Notes: generated by a model from the sequence alone, not told the origin. 64,000 nt of DNA from Streptomyces sp. CC0208 (GCF_003443735.1 NZ_CP031969.1:868001-932000); one strand, 5' to 3'. Shown: positions 1 through 8,590, counted from the stretch's first letter. Made by a program: numbers and translations.

Positions 1-2
1 GC

Positions 3-1367
3 ACGATCACCTCCCGGGCGCTCGTCGAGCAGACCCTGGCGCGGATCCAGAGCAGCCAGGGCACGCTCAATGCCTTCCGGATCGTACGGACGCACTCCGC
101 CCTCGCCGAGGCGGACGCCGCGGACGCCCAACTGGCCGCAGGAGTGCGCAAACCGCTGCTCGGGGTGCCCGTCGCGGTGAAGGACGACATGGATGTGGCC
201 GGTGAACCCACCGCGTTCGGCTGCCAGGGGGAGTTCCCGGCGGTCGCCAGGGACGGGGAGGCGGTACGGCGGCTGCGCGCGGCCGGGGCCGTGATCGTCG
301 GCAAGACGAACACCTGCGAGTTCGGGCAGTGGCCGTTCACCGAGGGGCCGGCCTTCGGCGCGACCCGCAATCCCTGGAGCCCCGAGCACACTCCGGGCGG
401 CTCGTCCGGCGGGTCCGCCGCGGCCGTCGCCGCGGGTCTCGTGCCCGCCGCGCTCGGCTCGGACGGGGCCGGTTCGGTACGGATCCCCGCCTCCTGGACC
501 CACCTCGTCGGCATCAAGCCGCAGCGCGGCCGTATCTCCACCTGGCCGCGCGGCGAGTCCTTCCAGGGCATCACCGTCAACGGCACGCTGGCCCGCACGG
601 TCGCCGACGCGGCCCTCCTCCTCGACGCGGCCGCCGGCAACCACCCCCTGGACCCGCATCGCCCGCCCGCCGTCGACGCCTCCGCGGCGGTCGGCCGCGA
701 CCCCGGCCGGCTGCGCATCGCGCTCGCCCTGAAGCCGCCGTTCACCGCGCTGCCCGCCCGGCTCCAGCCGGAAGTACGGGCACGCGTAGTGGAACTCGCC
801 GGGAAACTGGGCGACTTGGGGCACACCGTCGAGGAGGCCGATCCGCCGTACGGGCAGATCGGGCTCACCTTCATCCCCCGCGCCACGGCCGGCATCGCCG
901 AGCGGGTCCGCGAGGCGCCCTTCCCCGCGCTCCTGGACCGCCGCACCCGGGACGCGGCCCGGCTCGGCGGACTGCTCGGCGGGGTCCCGCTGCGGGCGGC
1001 GCGGCGAGCGGAGGCGCTCCTGCACCGCCGTATCGGCGCGTTCTTCACGTCGTACGACGTCGTCCTCGCCCCGACGACGGCCGCTCCCCCGCCGGCCATC
1101 GGGGCGATGCTCCGCCTCGGCGGACTGGCCACGGACCGCGCGATGATCGCCGCCTGTCCGTACGCCTGGCCCTGGAACGTGCTGGGGTGGCCCGGGGTCA
1201 ACGTGCCCGCCGGATTCGTCGGCGGGCTGCCCGTCGGCGCCCAGTTGCTCGGTCCCGCGAACAGCGAGCCGCTGCTGCTGTCGCTCGCCGCGCAGTTGGA
1301 GGCCGAGCTGCGCTGGCACGAGCTCTGGCCGCAGCCCCGCGCCACCGTGGATTCCCCGGCCGCCTGA
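3..1367 (+). CDS. Amidase (amidase signature family), 5' end outside the window
   Basis: This is an amidase-signature hydrolase of the GatA/AtzF-like superfamily, which cleaves C-N amide bonds with a Lys-cisSer-Ser triad. The frame is open from base 3, so the start lies upstream of the window; the internal GTG at 144 is not the start, because the preceding codons already encode typical N-terminal amidase sequence. The triad lysine is in VAVKDD, followed by the glycine/serine-rich signature GGSSGGSAAAVAAG and then GSDGAGSVRIPAS, which should carry the cis-serine and the nucleophilic serine. The C-terminal motif with GLPVGAQLLG is also typical. The substrate cannot be told from sequence; GatA is unlikely because no gatB or gatC is seen beside it. 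A small gene follows 19 bp downstream. Confidence 0.88.
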   Translation, partial: TITSRALVEQTLARIQSSQGTLNAFRIVRTHSALAEADAADAQLAAGVRKPLLGVPVAVKDDMDVAGEPTAFGCQGEFPAVARDGEAVRRLRAAGAVIVGKTNTCEFGQWPFTEGPAFGATRNPWSPEHTPGGSSGGSAAAVAAGLVPAALGSDGAGSVRIPASWTHLVGIKPQRGRISTWPRGESFQGITVNGTLARTVADAALLLDAAAGNHPLDPHRPPAVDASAAVGRDPGRLRIALALKPPFTALPARLQPEVRARVVELAGKLGDLGHTVEEADPPYGQIGLTFIPRATAGIAERVREAPFPALLDRRTRDAARLGGLLGGVPLRAARRAEALLHRRIGAFFTSYDVVLAPTTAAPPPAIGAMLRLGGLATDRAMIAACPYAWPWNVLGWPGVNVPAGFVGGLPVGAQLLGPANSEPLLLSLAAQLEAELRWHELWPQPRATVDSPAA

Positions 1368-1386
1368 GCACCCCGGCCCGTACCCT

Positions 1387-1611
1387 GTGACCATGGACGA
1401 TGCGGCGATGGTCGGGCTCATGGGACGGGTCACGGGGACGATCGGGCCGGGGCTCGTCGGCGAGGTGATCGTCCGGGTGCGGGGCGGCGCCGAGCACTTC
1501 CTCGCCTACCCGGCCTCCGGCACGGACCGGATCGAGCGGGGCACGGTGGTGATGGTGGTGGAGTACCTGCCGCCGAGGACGGTCTACGTGCAGGCGGCGT
1601 ACGACAGTTGA
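1387..1611 (+). CDS. Small NfeD-like OB-fold protein, partner of flotillin
   Basis: This 74-residue protein begins at GTG (1387). It is rich in beta-branched residues and glycine, with GRVTGTIGPGLVGEVIVRVRGG followed by a short beta-strand segment, which resembles the small OB fold at the C terminus of NfeD proteins. NfeD-type proteins are regularly encoded beside flotillins and are thought to work with them in membrane microdomains. Here the next gene is a flotillin on the same strand, 133 bp downstream, which supports the assignment. No transmembrane segment is present, so it would act in the cytoplasm. The fold call is by pattern and neighbour, and has not been searched. Confidence 0.6.
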   Translation: MTMDDAAMVGLMGRVTGTIGPGLVGEVIVRVRGGAEHFLAYPASGTDRIERGTVVMVVEYLPPRTVYVQAAYDS

Positions 1612-1744
1612 GCCTGCCAACGCGCAGGTGAGAGGCGTGTGTATCAAGGTTTCGACAAGGATTCGCCGACGTCTTCACCCGCGCCTCGAACAGGCGCACA
1701 CTCCCTTCGTTCGGTGCCGAAAGGGCACCATCCAAAGGGGGCGT

Positions 1745-3223
1745 ATGCCGATGGTTGTCGGCGTCGTTGCGGGGGTGGCCGTAGCTGCCATCGCCGTTCT
1801 GATCGGTCTGTTCAAACTGATGTGGCGTGTCGCGGAACCCAACGAGGCACTGATCATCTCAGGCTCGAACCACAGGACCGAGGGGCTCGAAGCGGGCATG
1901 GGATTCCGCATCGTCACCGGGCGGGGCACGCTGGTGCTGCCCGGTGTTCAGGCGGTGCGCAAGCTCTCGCTCGACCTGAACGAGACCGAACTGCATGTGG
2001 ACTGCGTGACCCACCAGGGCATCCCGCTCAAGGTGCGGGGCGTGGTCATCTTCAAGGTCGGTGACGACTTCGTGTCGATCGCCAACGCGGGGCGCCGCTT
2101 CCTCGACCAGCAGAAGCTGATGTCGGAGCGGGTGCACAACGTGTTCGCCGGTCATCTCAGGTCCATCGTCGGCGGGTTGACCGTCGAGGACATGATCCGC
2201 GACCGGGAGAAGCTCACCGGGCAGACCCGGGCCGCCTGCGGCACGGAGATGGAGAAGCTGGGGCTCATCGTCGACTCCCTGCAGATCCACGAGATCGAGG
2301 ATCCGACCGGGTACATCCAGAACCTGGCGATGCCGCACGCGGCCGCCGTCCAGCGGGACGCGCGCATCGCGCAGGCGGAGGCGAACCGGCTGGCCACCGA
2401 GGCCGAGCAGCAGTCGTTCGCACGGATGGCGCAGGCCACCCGGGACAGCGAGATCCTCCAGGCCGGCTACCAGGCCGAGCGGGACAAGGCGGGCGCCAAG
2501 GCGCGCCAGGCCGGTCCGCTCGCCGACGCCGCCGCCCGGCAGGAGGTCGTCGTCCAGGAGACCAGGGTCGCCGAACTCGAGGCGCACCGGCGCGAACAGC
2601 AACTCCAGGCGGACGTCCGCAAGCCGGCGGACGCCAAGGCCTACGAGAAGCGCACGCTGGCCGAGGCCGAGCGCGACGCGCGGATCTCCGGGGCCGAGGC
2701 CAAGGCGAGGGAAACGGAGCTCGCGGCGGCGGCCGAGGCGACCCGGGTCAAGACGGCCGCGAGTGCCGAGGCCGAGGCGACCAAGGCCCGTGGTACCGCC
2801 GTGGCGGCGTCGACCCGGGCCACCGGTGAGGCCGAGGCCGCGGCGGCCCAGGCCAGGGGTCTCGCCGAGGCCGCGGCGGCCAAGGCGAAGGGTCTCGCGG
2901 AGGCGGAGGCCATCAAGGCCCGCGCCGCCGCCCTCGCCGAGAACCAGGAGGCGGTCGTCGCCCAGCAACTCGCCGAGAACTGGCCGGAGATCGTCAAGGC
3001 GGGCGCGTCCGCGTTCGGCAACGTCGACAACATGGTGGTCCTCAACGGCGCCGACGGCATGGCGGACATGCTCGCCAAGGCGCTCACCATGGGCGGCACC
3101 GGGCTGGGTCTGGCCCGTCAGCTGCTCGCGTCGATGAACCAGAACGGGCAGTCGCCGAACGGGACTTCGCTCAACGGGGTCACCGTACCGCCGCCCGCCC
3201 AGAAGGTGCCGGTCCAGGAGTAG
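1745..3223 (+). CDS. Flotillin / SPFH-domain membrane scaffold protein
   Basis: Flotillins are membrane scaffold proteins that organise lipid microdomains and their cargo. The start is the ATG at 1745, preceded by AAAGGGGG at 1734-1741; the open frame extends upstream to 1628 but that part is basic and not family-like. The 492-residue product has one hydrophobic N-terminal segment (residues about 3-25), then an SPFH (band 7) domain (about 28-215). After it comes a long alanine/glutamate-rich coiled coil to about residue 420, with repeated AEAxA and ARGLAEAAAAKAKGLAEAEA units, and a C-terminal tail rich in Gly, Asn and Gln. Length and architecture match bacterial flotillins (FloT/YuaG). The NfeD-like gene upstream probably supplies its partner. 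Transcription likely ends at the hairpin at 3231-3284. Confidence 0.93.
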   Translation: MPMVVGVVAGVAVAAIAVLIGLFKLMWRVAEPNEALIISGSNHRTEGLEAGMGFRIVTGRGTLVLPGVQAVRKLSLDLNETELHVDCVTHQGIPLKVRGVVIFKVGDDFVSIANAGRRFLDQQKLMSERVHNVFAGHLRSIVGGLTVEDMIRDREKLTGQTRAACGTEMEKLGLIVDSLQIHEIEDPTGYIQNLAMPHAAAVQRDARIAQAEANRLATEAEQQSFARMAQATRDSEILQAGYQAERDKAGAKARQAGPLADAAARQEVVVQETRVAELEAHRREQQLQADVRKPADAKAYEKRTLAEAERDARISGAEAKARETELAAAAEATRVKTAASAEAEATKARGTAVAASTRATGEAEAAAAQARGLAEAAAAKAKGLAEAEAIKARAAALAENQEAVVAQQLAENWPEIVKAGASAFGNVDNMVVLNGADGMADMLAKALTMGGTGLGLARQLLASMNQNGQSPNGTSLNGVTVPPPAQKVPVQE

Positions 3224-3230
3224 GGAGCAG

Positions 3231-3284
3231 GCGGTCCGGGGCCTTTGGAGAAAGGGGCCTTTGGAGAAAAGGGTCCCGGACCGC
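3231..3284 (+). terminator. Hairpin after flotillin gene, loop carries a 16-bp tandem duplication
   Basis: GCGGTCCGGG at 3231-3240 pairs perfectly with CCCGGACCGC at 3275-3284. The intervening loop contains two identical adjacent copies of GGGGCCTTTGGAGAAA, at 3238-3253 and 3254-3269. With only one copy, this would be an ordinary GC-rich factor-independent terminator just after the flotillin stop codon, so the second copy looks like a recent duplication. Confidence 0.65.
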
Positions 3285-3299
3285 CCGCGTTCCCCGTGC

Positions 3300-3541
3300 G
3301 AGCAGCATGACACCCAGGCCGACGAGGGCGAGGACGCGGTCGGAGCGGCAGTTCAACGGGGGGGGCGGACCGCGGCGAGTTGACCGACGAGCAGCACCAC
3401 CGGAGTCACGGTCCACGCGATGACCCGAGCCGGTGCGTCACCGAACGCGCCCAGCACGACCGCCGCGGCGGCCAGGACGCTTTCCACCCGGTTCAGGGCC
3501 CGGAGGACCAGGCGGCCGATGCCCAGGCCGACTTGAATCGT
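3300..3541 (-). pseudogene. Decayed small membrane protein gene
   Basis: Read on the minus strand, the frame from about 3541 encodes a hydrophobic segment with ALNRVESVLAAAAVVLGAFG and ARVIAWTVTPVVLLVGQLAAVRPP, the pattern of a family of roughly 130-residue, four-helix actinobacterial membrane proteins. The frame stops at 3353 just after a run of eight C (plus-strand G, 3358-3365). One extra base in this run would let the frame continue into RSDRVLALVGLGVMLLAR, which looks like the family's C-terminal helix. However, the middle part expected between these two pieces is missing. It therefore appears both frameshifted and internally deleted. The family recognition is from memory; a short intact gene cannot be fully excluded. 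Confidence 0.45.
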
Positions 3542-3615
3542 CACTCGCCCGCCGCTTCGTGCATCGGAGCGACCGTACTGCTCCCCCGGTTCGGCGGACG
3601 CCATAAGGTGCCCCC

Positions 3616-4062
3616 GTGACTGCGTTTACCCATGAGAACGTTCCCGGCCGCTTCGGCGCCACCGCCACCACCGAGGCCGACCCGCGCGAGGTCGGCCGGG
3701 TGCGCACCGAGTACTCCCCCGCACACGACGGCGACCCCGATCCCGGGGAGATCGTGTGGACCTGGGTGCCCTTCGAGGAGAACGACGGACGCGGCAAGGA
3801 CCGTCCCGTGCTCGTGGTCGCCCGGGAGGCGGCCGGCACTTTCCTCGCCGTGCAGCTGTCGAGCAAGCGGCACGACGGGGACCGGGAGTGGGTCCCGATC
3901 GGCGGCGGGCCCTGGGACCGGACCGGCCGGGACTCCTGGGTGGACGTCGACCGCGTCCTGCGTCTCCACGAGGAGGGCATGCGCCGGGAGGCGTGCGCGC
4001 TGGACCGGGGACGGTTCAACCTGGTCAGGCAGCGGCTGCACGAGCGGTACGGCTGGACCTGA
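3616..4062 (+). CDS. PemK/MazF-like toxin-family protein
   Basis: This 148-residue protein contains GEIVWTWVPFEEN followed by GRGKDRPVLVV, the N-terminal beta-barrel signature of PemK/MazF endoribonucleases, in which the GEI(V/W)W and RP(V/A)LV strands frame the RNA-binding groove. It is longer than classical MazF because of an N-terminal extension of about 50 residues. The start is GTG at 3616 with AAGGTG at 3605-3610. No antitoxin-like gene is next to it: upstream is the decayed membrane gene on the other strand, and downstream is a convergent PARG-like gene ending 4 bp away. It may be an orphan toxin or a tamed family member with another function; RNase activity is inferred only. Confidence 0.7.
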   Translation: MTAFTHENVPGRFGATATTEADPREVGRVRTEYSPAHDGDPDPGEIVWTWVPFEENDGRGKDRPVLVVAREAAGTFLAVQLSSKRHDGDREWVPIGGGPWDRTGRDSWVDVDRVLRLHEEGMRREACALDRGRFNLVRQRLHERYGWT

Positions 4063-4065
4063 CGG

Positions 4066-4896
4066 CTAACCCGTTCGGAGCAAGCGGTCGGTGGGAAACG
4101 CCCGGACGAACGCCTCGCGCACCACAGCACCCCGTGTCCGGTCCAGCACCCCGAACACCACGTGCTCGAAGGCACCGCTGAAGCGTCCGCCGGGCCCGAG
4201 AAGCGTCCGGAACGCCCCCGCCACCTGGGCGGGGTCGTTCTGGAAGACCCCGCACCCCCAGGCGCCCAGCACCAGCCGCCGGTAGCCCTCCGTCACGGCC
4301 ACCGAGAGGACCTGCTCGGCGCGCGCCGCGAGGGCTCTGGGCAGCTCGGCGGCGCGCTCGGGTGCCGTGCGCCGCACCACCCCGGCGTTCGGGGCGGCCG
4401 CCGTCAGGAAACCCACGGGGTGCGCCGAGTCCAGCAGGGCGCCGCGATCGTCCCGGAACACGGGTACGGCCGGTGAGTGGATGACCCGGTCGGTGTAGAA
4501 CGGGTCGCGGTGGGCCCGGTGGTGGTCGTAGAACTCGCGGGCCCGGAGCTGGCAGGTGTACAGCGCGGAGGCACGGCACAGGGCCTCTTCCTGGGCCTGG
4601 GCGCCGTTGAGGTAGCCGCCGCCCGGATTGCGGGCCGAGGCGAAGTTGAGCACGGCCGGCCGGCCGCCGAGCCGAAGGGCCGCTTCCAGGCTGCTCTCCC
4701 CCGTGACCTCGACGAACGTGTCCACGGCGGCGAAGTCGGGCACCTCCACGGGTCCCGGTCCGTACATCCGCGTCCCCGCCCGCGCCGCCTCGATCTCGGC
4801 GGCCAGGGAGACCCGGCGCCCGTCCGGCGAGTGATAGTGCCCCGCCGCGACGATCCGTTCCGTCTCCTGTGCGATCCCGCGCAGACGTGCGCTCAT
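4066..4896 (-). CDS. TIGR02452 family protein (microbial PARG-like ADP-ribosyl glycohydrolase)
   Basis: This 276-residue protein belongs to the bacterial-type poly(ADP-ribose) glycohydrolase family (TIGR02452/DUF2263, macrodomain fold). The hallmark PARG loop is visible as ARNPGGGYLNGAQAQEEALCR: the GGG stretch binds the distal ribose/diphosphate, and the paired glutamates (QEE) supply the catalytic acid. GAWGCGVFQNDP near the C terminus is a second conserved macrodomain motif. Such enzymes hydrolyse ADP-ribose bonds in the cytoplasm. The ATG at 4896 is preceded by a run of G at a suitable distance. The frame is open much further upstream, but that region lies opposite egtA and is a shadow. 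The gene is convergent with the MazF-like gene; a link between them is speculative. Confidence 0.85.
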   Translation of the reverse strand: MSARLRGIAQETERIVAAGHYHSPDGRRVSLAAEIEAARAGTRMYGPGPVEVPDFAAVDTFVEVTGESSLEAALRLGGRPAVLNFASARNPGGGYLNGAQAQEEALCRASALYTCQLRAREFYDHHRAHRDPFYTDRVIHSPAVPVFRDDRGALLDSAHPVGFLTAAAPNAGVVRRTAPERAAELPRALAARAEQVLSVAVTEGYRRLVLGAWGCGVFQNDPAQVAGAFRTLLGPGGRFSGAFEHVVFGVLDRTRGAVVREAFVRAFPTDRLLRTG

Positions 4897-5184
4897 GGCG
4901 CCACCCCCGTGGACGCCATGACCGCCCGCCGCGCGGTTTCCCCCGTCGTACCCATGCTGGAATCGTGGGCGATACCGGTGCGGCGGTGCAACAGAGTTTC
5001 CGACGCCCGGCACCACCGAAAACACCTCGAAAATCCAGGGAAAACGGAGATCCACAGCCCCTAATGCAAGGAGTTGCCCCCTTGTGCGGAACGGCACGAG
5101 GGTCTTGGGTGGGACGAGCGTTGCCGGTCCGACCCACCTGACCCCCGGACCGGTGGCATGGTGGAATCTCAGGAGGATCCCGAC
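4897..5184. other. Intergenic region between divergent PARG-like gene and egtA
   Basis: These 288 bp separate two divergent genes and must carry both promoters. No convincing -35/-10 pair or inverted repeat was found. AGGAGGA at 5171-5177 is the strong ribosome-binding site of egtA. No small gene could be supported here. Confidence 0.5.
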
Positions 5185-6489
5185 ATGTCCGACACACCCA
5201 GCGACTGTACGTCGGCCGACTGTACGAAGCCGCGTACCTCGCTCCCCGAAGCAGAGCTCGAGGCCCTGGTCCGCGGCATCTGCTTCAAGACCGGTCCACC
5301 CCGCCGTATCGGGGTGGAGGTGGAATGGCTCGTCCACGAGCTGCGCAACCCGCGGCTCCCCGTGACATCCGAACAACTCGCGGCGGCCTACGCCGCACTG
5401 CGGGCCGTGCCCCTGAAGTCGGCGCTCACCGTCGAACCGGGCGGCCAGCTGGAGCTGAGCTCGCAGCCCGCCGACTCCCTGATGGAGTGCATCGGTACCG
5501 TCTCCGCCGATCTGGCCGCCGTCCGGGCGGCCCTCGCCGAGCACGGTCTCGGCCTCGTCGGCCTCGGCCACGACCCCTGGCACCCGCCCCGCAGATACCT
5601 GCGGGAGCCGCGCTACGACGCCATGGAGGCCTGCCTGGACCGCACCGGCCCGGCGGGGCGCGCCATGATGTGCACCTCGGCCTCCGTGCAGGTGTGCGTG
5701 GACGCCGGCCACGAGGAGCCCGGCCCCCTGGGCCTGGGGCGCCGCTGGTCGCTGGCGCACCAGTTGGGCCCGGTCCTGGTGGCCGCCTTCGCCAACTCCC
5801 CGCTGGCCGGTTCCGAGCCCACCGGCTGGCTCTCCACCCGTCAGCTGCGGTGGACGGAGATCGGCAAGGGCCGGGCGGGCGGCCCGTCCCTGGACACCGA
5901 CCCGCGCAGCGCCTGGACCCGGCACGTCCTGGACGCGCCGGTGATGTGCATACGGCGGGACAGCGGCCCCTGGGACATCCCGGAGGGGCTCTCCTTCCGG
6001 GAGTGGGCCAGGTCGGGCGTGCCCCGGCCGCCGACGCGGGAGGATCTCGACTACCACGTCTCGACCCTGTTCCCGCCGGTCAGGCCGCGCGGACATCTGG
6101 AACTGCGCATGATCGACGCCCAGCCCGGCGAGGACGGCTGGATCGTCCCGCTCGCGGTGACGGCGGCGCTCTTCGACGACCCGCAGGCCGCCGAGACCGC
6201 CTACCGGGTGGTGAAGCCGCTGGCCGAGCGCACCCTGTCGATGCCCGCCCCGCACAATCCGCTGTGGATCGACGCGGCCCGCCACGGCCTGGCCGACCCC
6301 GAGCTGTGCGAGGCCGCGATCGCGTGCTTCGCGGCGGCCCTGGAGGCCCTGCCCCGGCTCGGCGCCACCACCGAGGTCACCGATGCCGTCGGGGCCTATC
6401 TGCACCGCTATGTGATCCGGGGCCGCTGCCCCGCCGACGATCTGCTGGACCGGACGCACGGTTCGCTCGGGAAGGAAATCCGCACATGA
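5185..6489 (+). CDS. egtA: Ergothioneine biosynthesis glutamate-cysteine ligase EgtA
   Basis: EgtA joins glutamate and cysteine to gamma-glutamylcysteine, the sulfur donor for ergothioneine, in the cytoplasm. The 434-residue product is a type-2 glutamate-cysteine ligase. GVEVEW at about residues 43-48 and GGQLELS at about 86-92 supply the metal-binding glutamates of the GCS2 fold, and HLELRMIDAQPGEDGW is conserved near the C terminus. The start is the ATG at 5185, fixed by AGGAGGA at 5171-5177. The N terminus is unusual: two DCT units seven residues apart come from a direct repeat of CGACTGTACG in the DNA, giving two extra cysteines before the catalytic domain. Its stop overlaps the egtB start (ATGA), so the cluster is translationally coupled. 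Confidence 0.95.
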   Translation: MSDTPSDCTSADCTKPRTSLPEAELEALVRGICFKTGPPRRIGVEVEWLVHELRNPRLPVTSEQLAAAYAALRAVPLKSALTVEPGGQLELSSQPADSLMECIGTVSADLAAVRAALAEHGLGLVGLGHDPWHPPRRYLREPRYDAMEACLDRTGPAGRAMMCTSASVQVCVDAGHEEPGPLGLGRRWSLAHQLGPVLVAAFANSPLAGSEPTGWLSTRQLRWTEIGKGRAGGPSLDTDPRSAWTRHVLDAPVMCIRRDSGPWDIPEGLSFREWARSGVPRPPTREDLDYHVSTLFPPVRPRGHLELRMIDAQPGEDGWIVPLAVTAALFDDPQAAETAYRVVKPLAERTLSMPAPHNPLWIDAARHGLADPELCEAAIACFAAALEALPRLGATTEVTDAVGAYLHRYVIRGRCPADDLLDRTHGSLGKEIRT

Positions 6490-7817
6490 CCAACCCGTCC
6501 GTCGACCCCTCCGTCGACCCCGAGGCCTTCCGCGAGCGGGCCGTCACCACCCTGGTCACGGCGCGGGACCGTACGACCCTCCTCACCAGCTGTGTGGAGG
6601 ACCCCGACCTGACCGCCCAGGTCTCACCGCTGATGTCGCCGCTCGTGTGGGACCTCGCCCACATCGGCAACCAGGAGGAGCAGTGGCTGCTGCGGACCGT
6701 CGCCGGGCAGGAGGCGATACGGCCCGAGATAGACGGCATCTACGACGCCTTCGAGCACCCGCGCTCCGAGCGCCCCACGCTGCCCCTGCTGACGCCCGCC
6801 GAGTCCCGGCGCTACGCGGCGGAGGTACGCGGACGGGTCCTGGACGTCCTGGAGGGCACCGCGCTGCACGGCACCCGGCTCACCGAGGCCGGATTCGCCT
6901 TCGGGATGATCGCTCAGCACGAACAGCAGCACGACGAGACGATGCTGATCACCCATCAGCTCCGCAAGGGCCCCCAGGCCCTGACCGCCCCCGACCCGGA
7001 CCCGGCCCCGCTGTTCACCGGTCCGGCCGAAGTCCTCGTCCCCGGCGGCCCGTTCACCATGGGCACCTCCGACGAGCCGTGGGCGCTGGACAACGAACGC
7101 CCCGCGCACCGGCGGGAGGTGGACTCTTTCTACATCGACACCACCCCCGTGACGAACGCCGAGTACCAGGCCTTCATAGCGGACGGCGGCTACGACGACG
7201 AGCGCTGGTGGGCCCCGGCCGGGTGGGCGCACATCCGCGGGCACTCCATCAAGGCCCCGCTGTTCTGGAGCCGTGACGGCAAGCAGTGGCTGAGGCGCCG
7301 CTTCGGCGTCACCGAGGTCGTGCCGCCCGACGAGCCGGTGGTCCATGTGTGCTGGTACGAGGCCGACGCCTACGCCCGCTGGGCCGGCCGCCGGCTGCCC
7401 ACGGAGGCGGAGTGGGAGAAGGCGGCCCGCCACGACCCGGCGGGCGACCGCTCCATGCGCTACCCGTGGGGCGACGCCGACCCGGCACCCGAGCACGCCA
7501 ACCTCGGGCAGCGGCACCTGCGCCCCGCCCCCGCCGGCAGTTACCCGGAGGGTGAGTCCCCTCTCGGCGTGCGGCAGTTGATCGGCGACGTGTGGGAGTG
7601 GACGGCGAGCGACTTCGAGCCCTACCCGGGGTTCCAGGCGTTCCCGTACAAGGAGTACTCGGAGGTGTTCTTCGGCCCCGACCACAAGGTGTTGCGTGGC
7701 GGTTCGTTCGCCGTGGACGCGGTGGCCTGCCGGGGCACGTTCCGCAACTGGGACTATCCGATCCGGCGGCAGATCTTCTCCGGCTTCCGCACGGCCCGTT
7801 CCGCGGGAGCCGCCTGA
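6486..7817 (+). CDS. egtB: Ergothioneine biosynthesis sulfoxide synthase EgtB
   Basis: EgtB is a non-haem iron enzyme that oxidatively joins gamma-glutamylcysteine (or cysteine) to hercynine, forming the C-S bond. The 443-residue protein has an N-terminal DinB-like helical domain and a C-terminal formylglycine-generating-enzyme (FGE-sulfatase) fold starting at about residue 170. The three iron ligands are visible: His59 in DLAHIGN and His145/His149 in the H-x3-H-x-E motif (QHEQQHDE). The FGE domain shows PGGPFTMGT, WYEADAYARWAGRRLPTEAEWE and GDVWEWT. ATG (6486) overlaps the egtA stop by 4 bp and the gene ends inside the egtC start. The length is normal for the family. Confidence 0.96.
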   Translation: MTNPSVDPSVDPEAFRERAVTTLVTARDRTTLLTSCVEDPDLTAQVSPLMSPLVWDLAHIGNQEEQWLLRTVAGQEAIRPEIDGIYDAFEHPRSERPTLPLLTPAESRRYAAEVRGRVLDVLEGTALHGTRLTEAGFAFGMIAQHEQQHDETMLITHQLRKGPQALTAPDPDPAPLFTGPAEVLVPGGPFTMGTSDEPWALDNERPAHRREVDSFYIDTTPVTNAEYQAFIADGGYDDERWWAPAGWAHIRGHSIKAPLFWSRDGKQWLRRRFGVTEVVPPDEPVVHVCWYEADAYARWAGRRLPTEAEWEKAARHDPAGDRSMRYPWGDADPAPEHANLGQRHLRPAPAGSYPEGESPLGVRQLIGDVWEWTASDFEPYPGFQAFPYKEYSEVFFGPDHKVLRGGSFAVDAVACRGTFRNWDYPIRRQIFSGFRTARSAGAA

Positions 7818-8590
7818 TGTGCCGTCATCTCGCCTATCTGGGACCCGAGGAACCGATCGGCCGGCTCCTCACGGAGCCCGCGCACAGCCTGTACCGCCAG
7901 TCCTGGGCACCGCGCCGGCAGCGGCACGGCACCGTCAACGCCGATGGTTTCGGGGTCGGTTGGTACGCCGAGGGCGACCCCGTGCCGGCGCGGTACCGGC
8001 GGGCCGGACCCATCTGGGCCGACCTGTCCTTCGCGGACCTGGCCCGGGTCGTGAGGAGCACCGCGATTCTGGCCGCCGTACGGGACGCCACCCTGGCGGG
8101 AGCCGACGCCGAGGCCGCCGCGGCGCCGTACGCCTCCGGGCCCTGGCTGTTCAGCCACAACGGCGCGGTCAAGGGCTGGCCCGGCGCACTGGCCCCCCTG
8201 ACCGCCTCGCTTCCCGCGGCGGAGCTGCTGTCCTTGGAGGCCCGCAACGACTCGGCGTTCGTGTGGGCCCTGGTCCTGAACCGGCTGCGCGGCGGCGACG
8301 AGCAGGGCCAGGCGCTGGCCGACACGGTCCTGGAGGTCGCCGAGGCGGCCCCCGACTCCCGGCTCAACCTCCTGCTGACCGACGGGGAGTCCATCGCCGC
8401 GACCGCCTGGGGCGACACCCTCTGGTATCTCCAGCGCCCTGACACCGGCACCGTCGTGGCCTCCGAGCCCTACGACGACGATCCGCACTGGCGGGAGGTC
8501 CCCGACCGCACGCTGCTCACGGCGAGCCGCACCGATGTCCTGCTGACGCCACTGAAGTCTTTGGAACCACTCAAGGAGTCCCGCACGTGA
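7817..8590 (+). CDS. egtC: Ergothioneine biosynthesis glutamine amidotransferase EgtC
   Basis: EgtC removes the gamma-glutamyl group from the hercynyl-gamma-glutamylcysteine sulfoxide made by EgtB. It is a class II (Ntn-type) glutamine amidotransferase: the product starts MCRHLAYLGP, so Cys2 becomes the N-terminal nucleophile once Met1 is removed. GFGVGWY and SHNGAVKGWP are conserved amidotransferase motifs. The start at 7817 shares one base with the egtB TGA stop, and an earlier in-frame start at 7592 is rejected because the nucleophile must be residue 2. The 257-residue length is normal. The stop overlaps the egtD start (GTGA). Confidence 0.95.
   Translation: MCRHLAYLGPEEPIGRLLTEPAHSLYRQSWAPRRQRHGTVNADGFGVGWYAEGDPVPARYRRAGPIWADLSFADLARVVRSTAILAAVRDATLAGADAEAAAAPYASGPWLFSHNGAVKGWPGALAPLTASLPAAELLSLEARNDSAFVWALVLNRLRGGDEQGQALADTVLEVAEAAPDSRLNLLLTDGESIAATAWGDTLWYLQRPDTGTVVASEPYDDDPHWREVPDRTLLTASRTDVLLTPLKSLEPLKESRT

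Noticed and set aside
4897..6459. Long minus-strand open frame joined upstream of the PARG-like gene
   Set aside because: It lies opposite egtA, has no domain pattern, and the PARG-like gene has its own start with ribosome-binding site at 4896. High GC makes long antisense frames common here.
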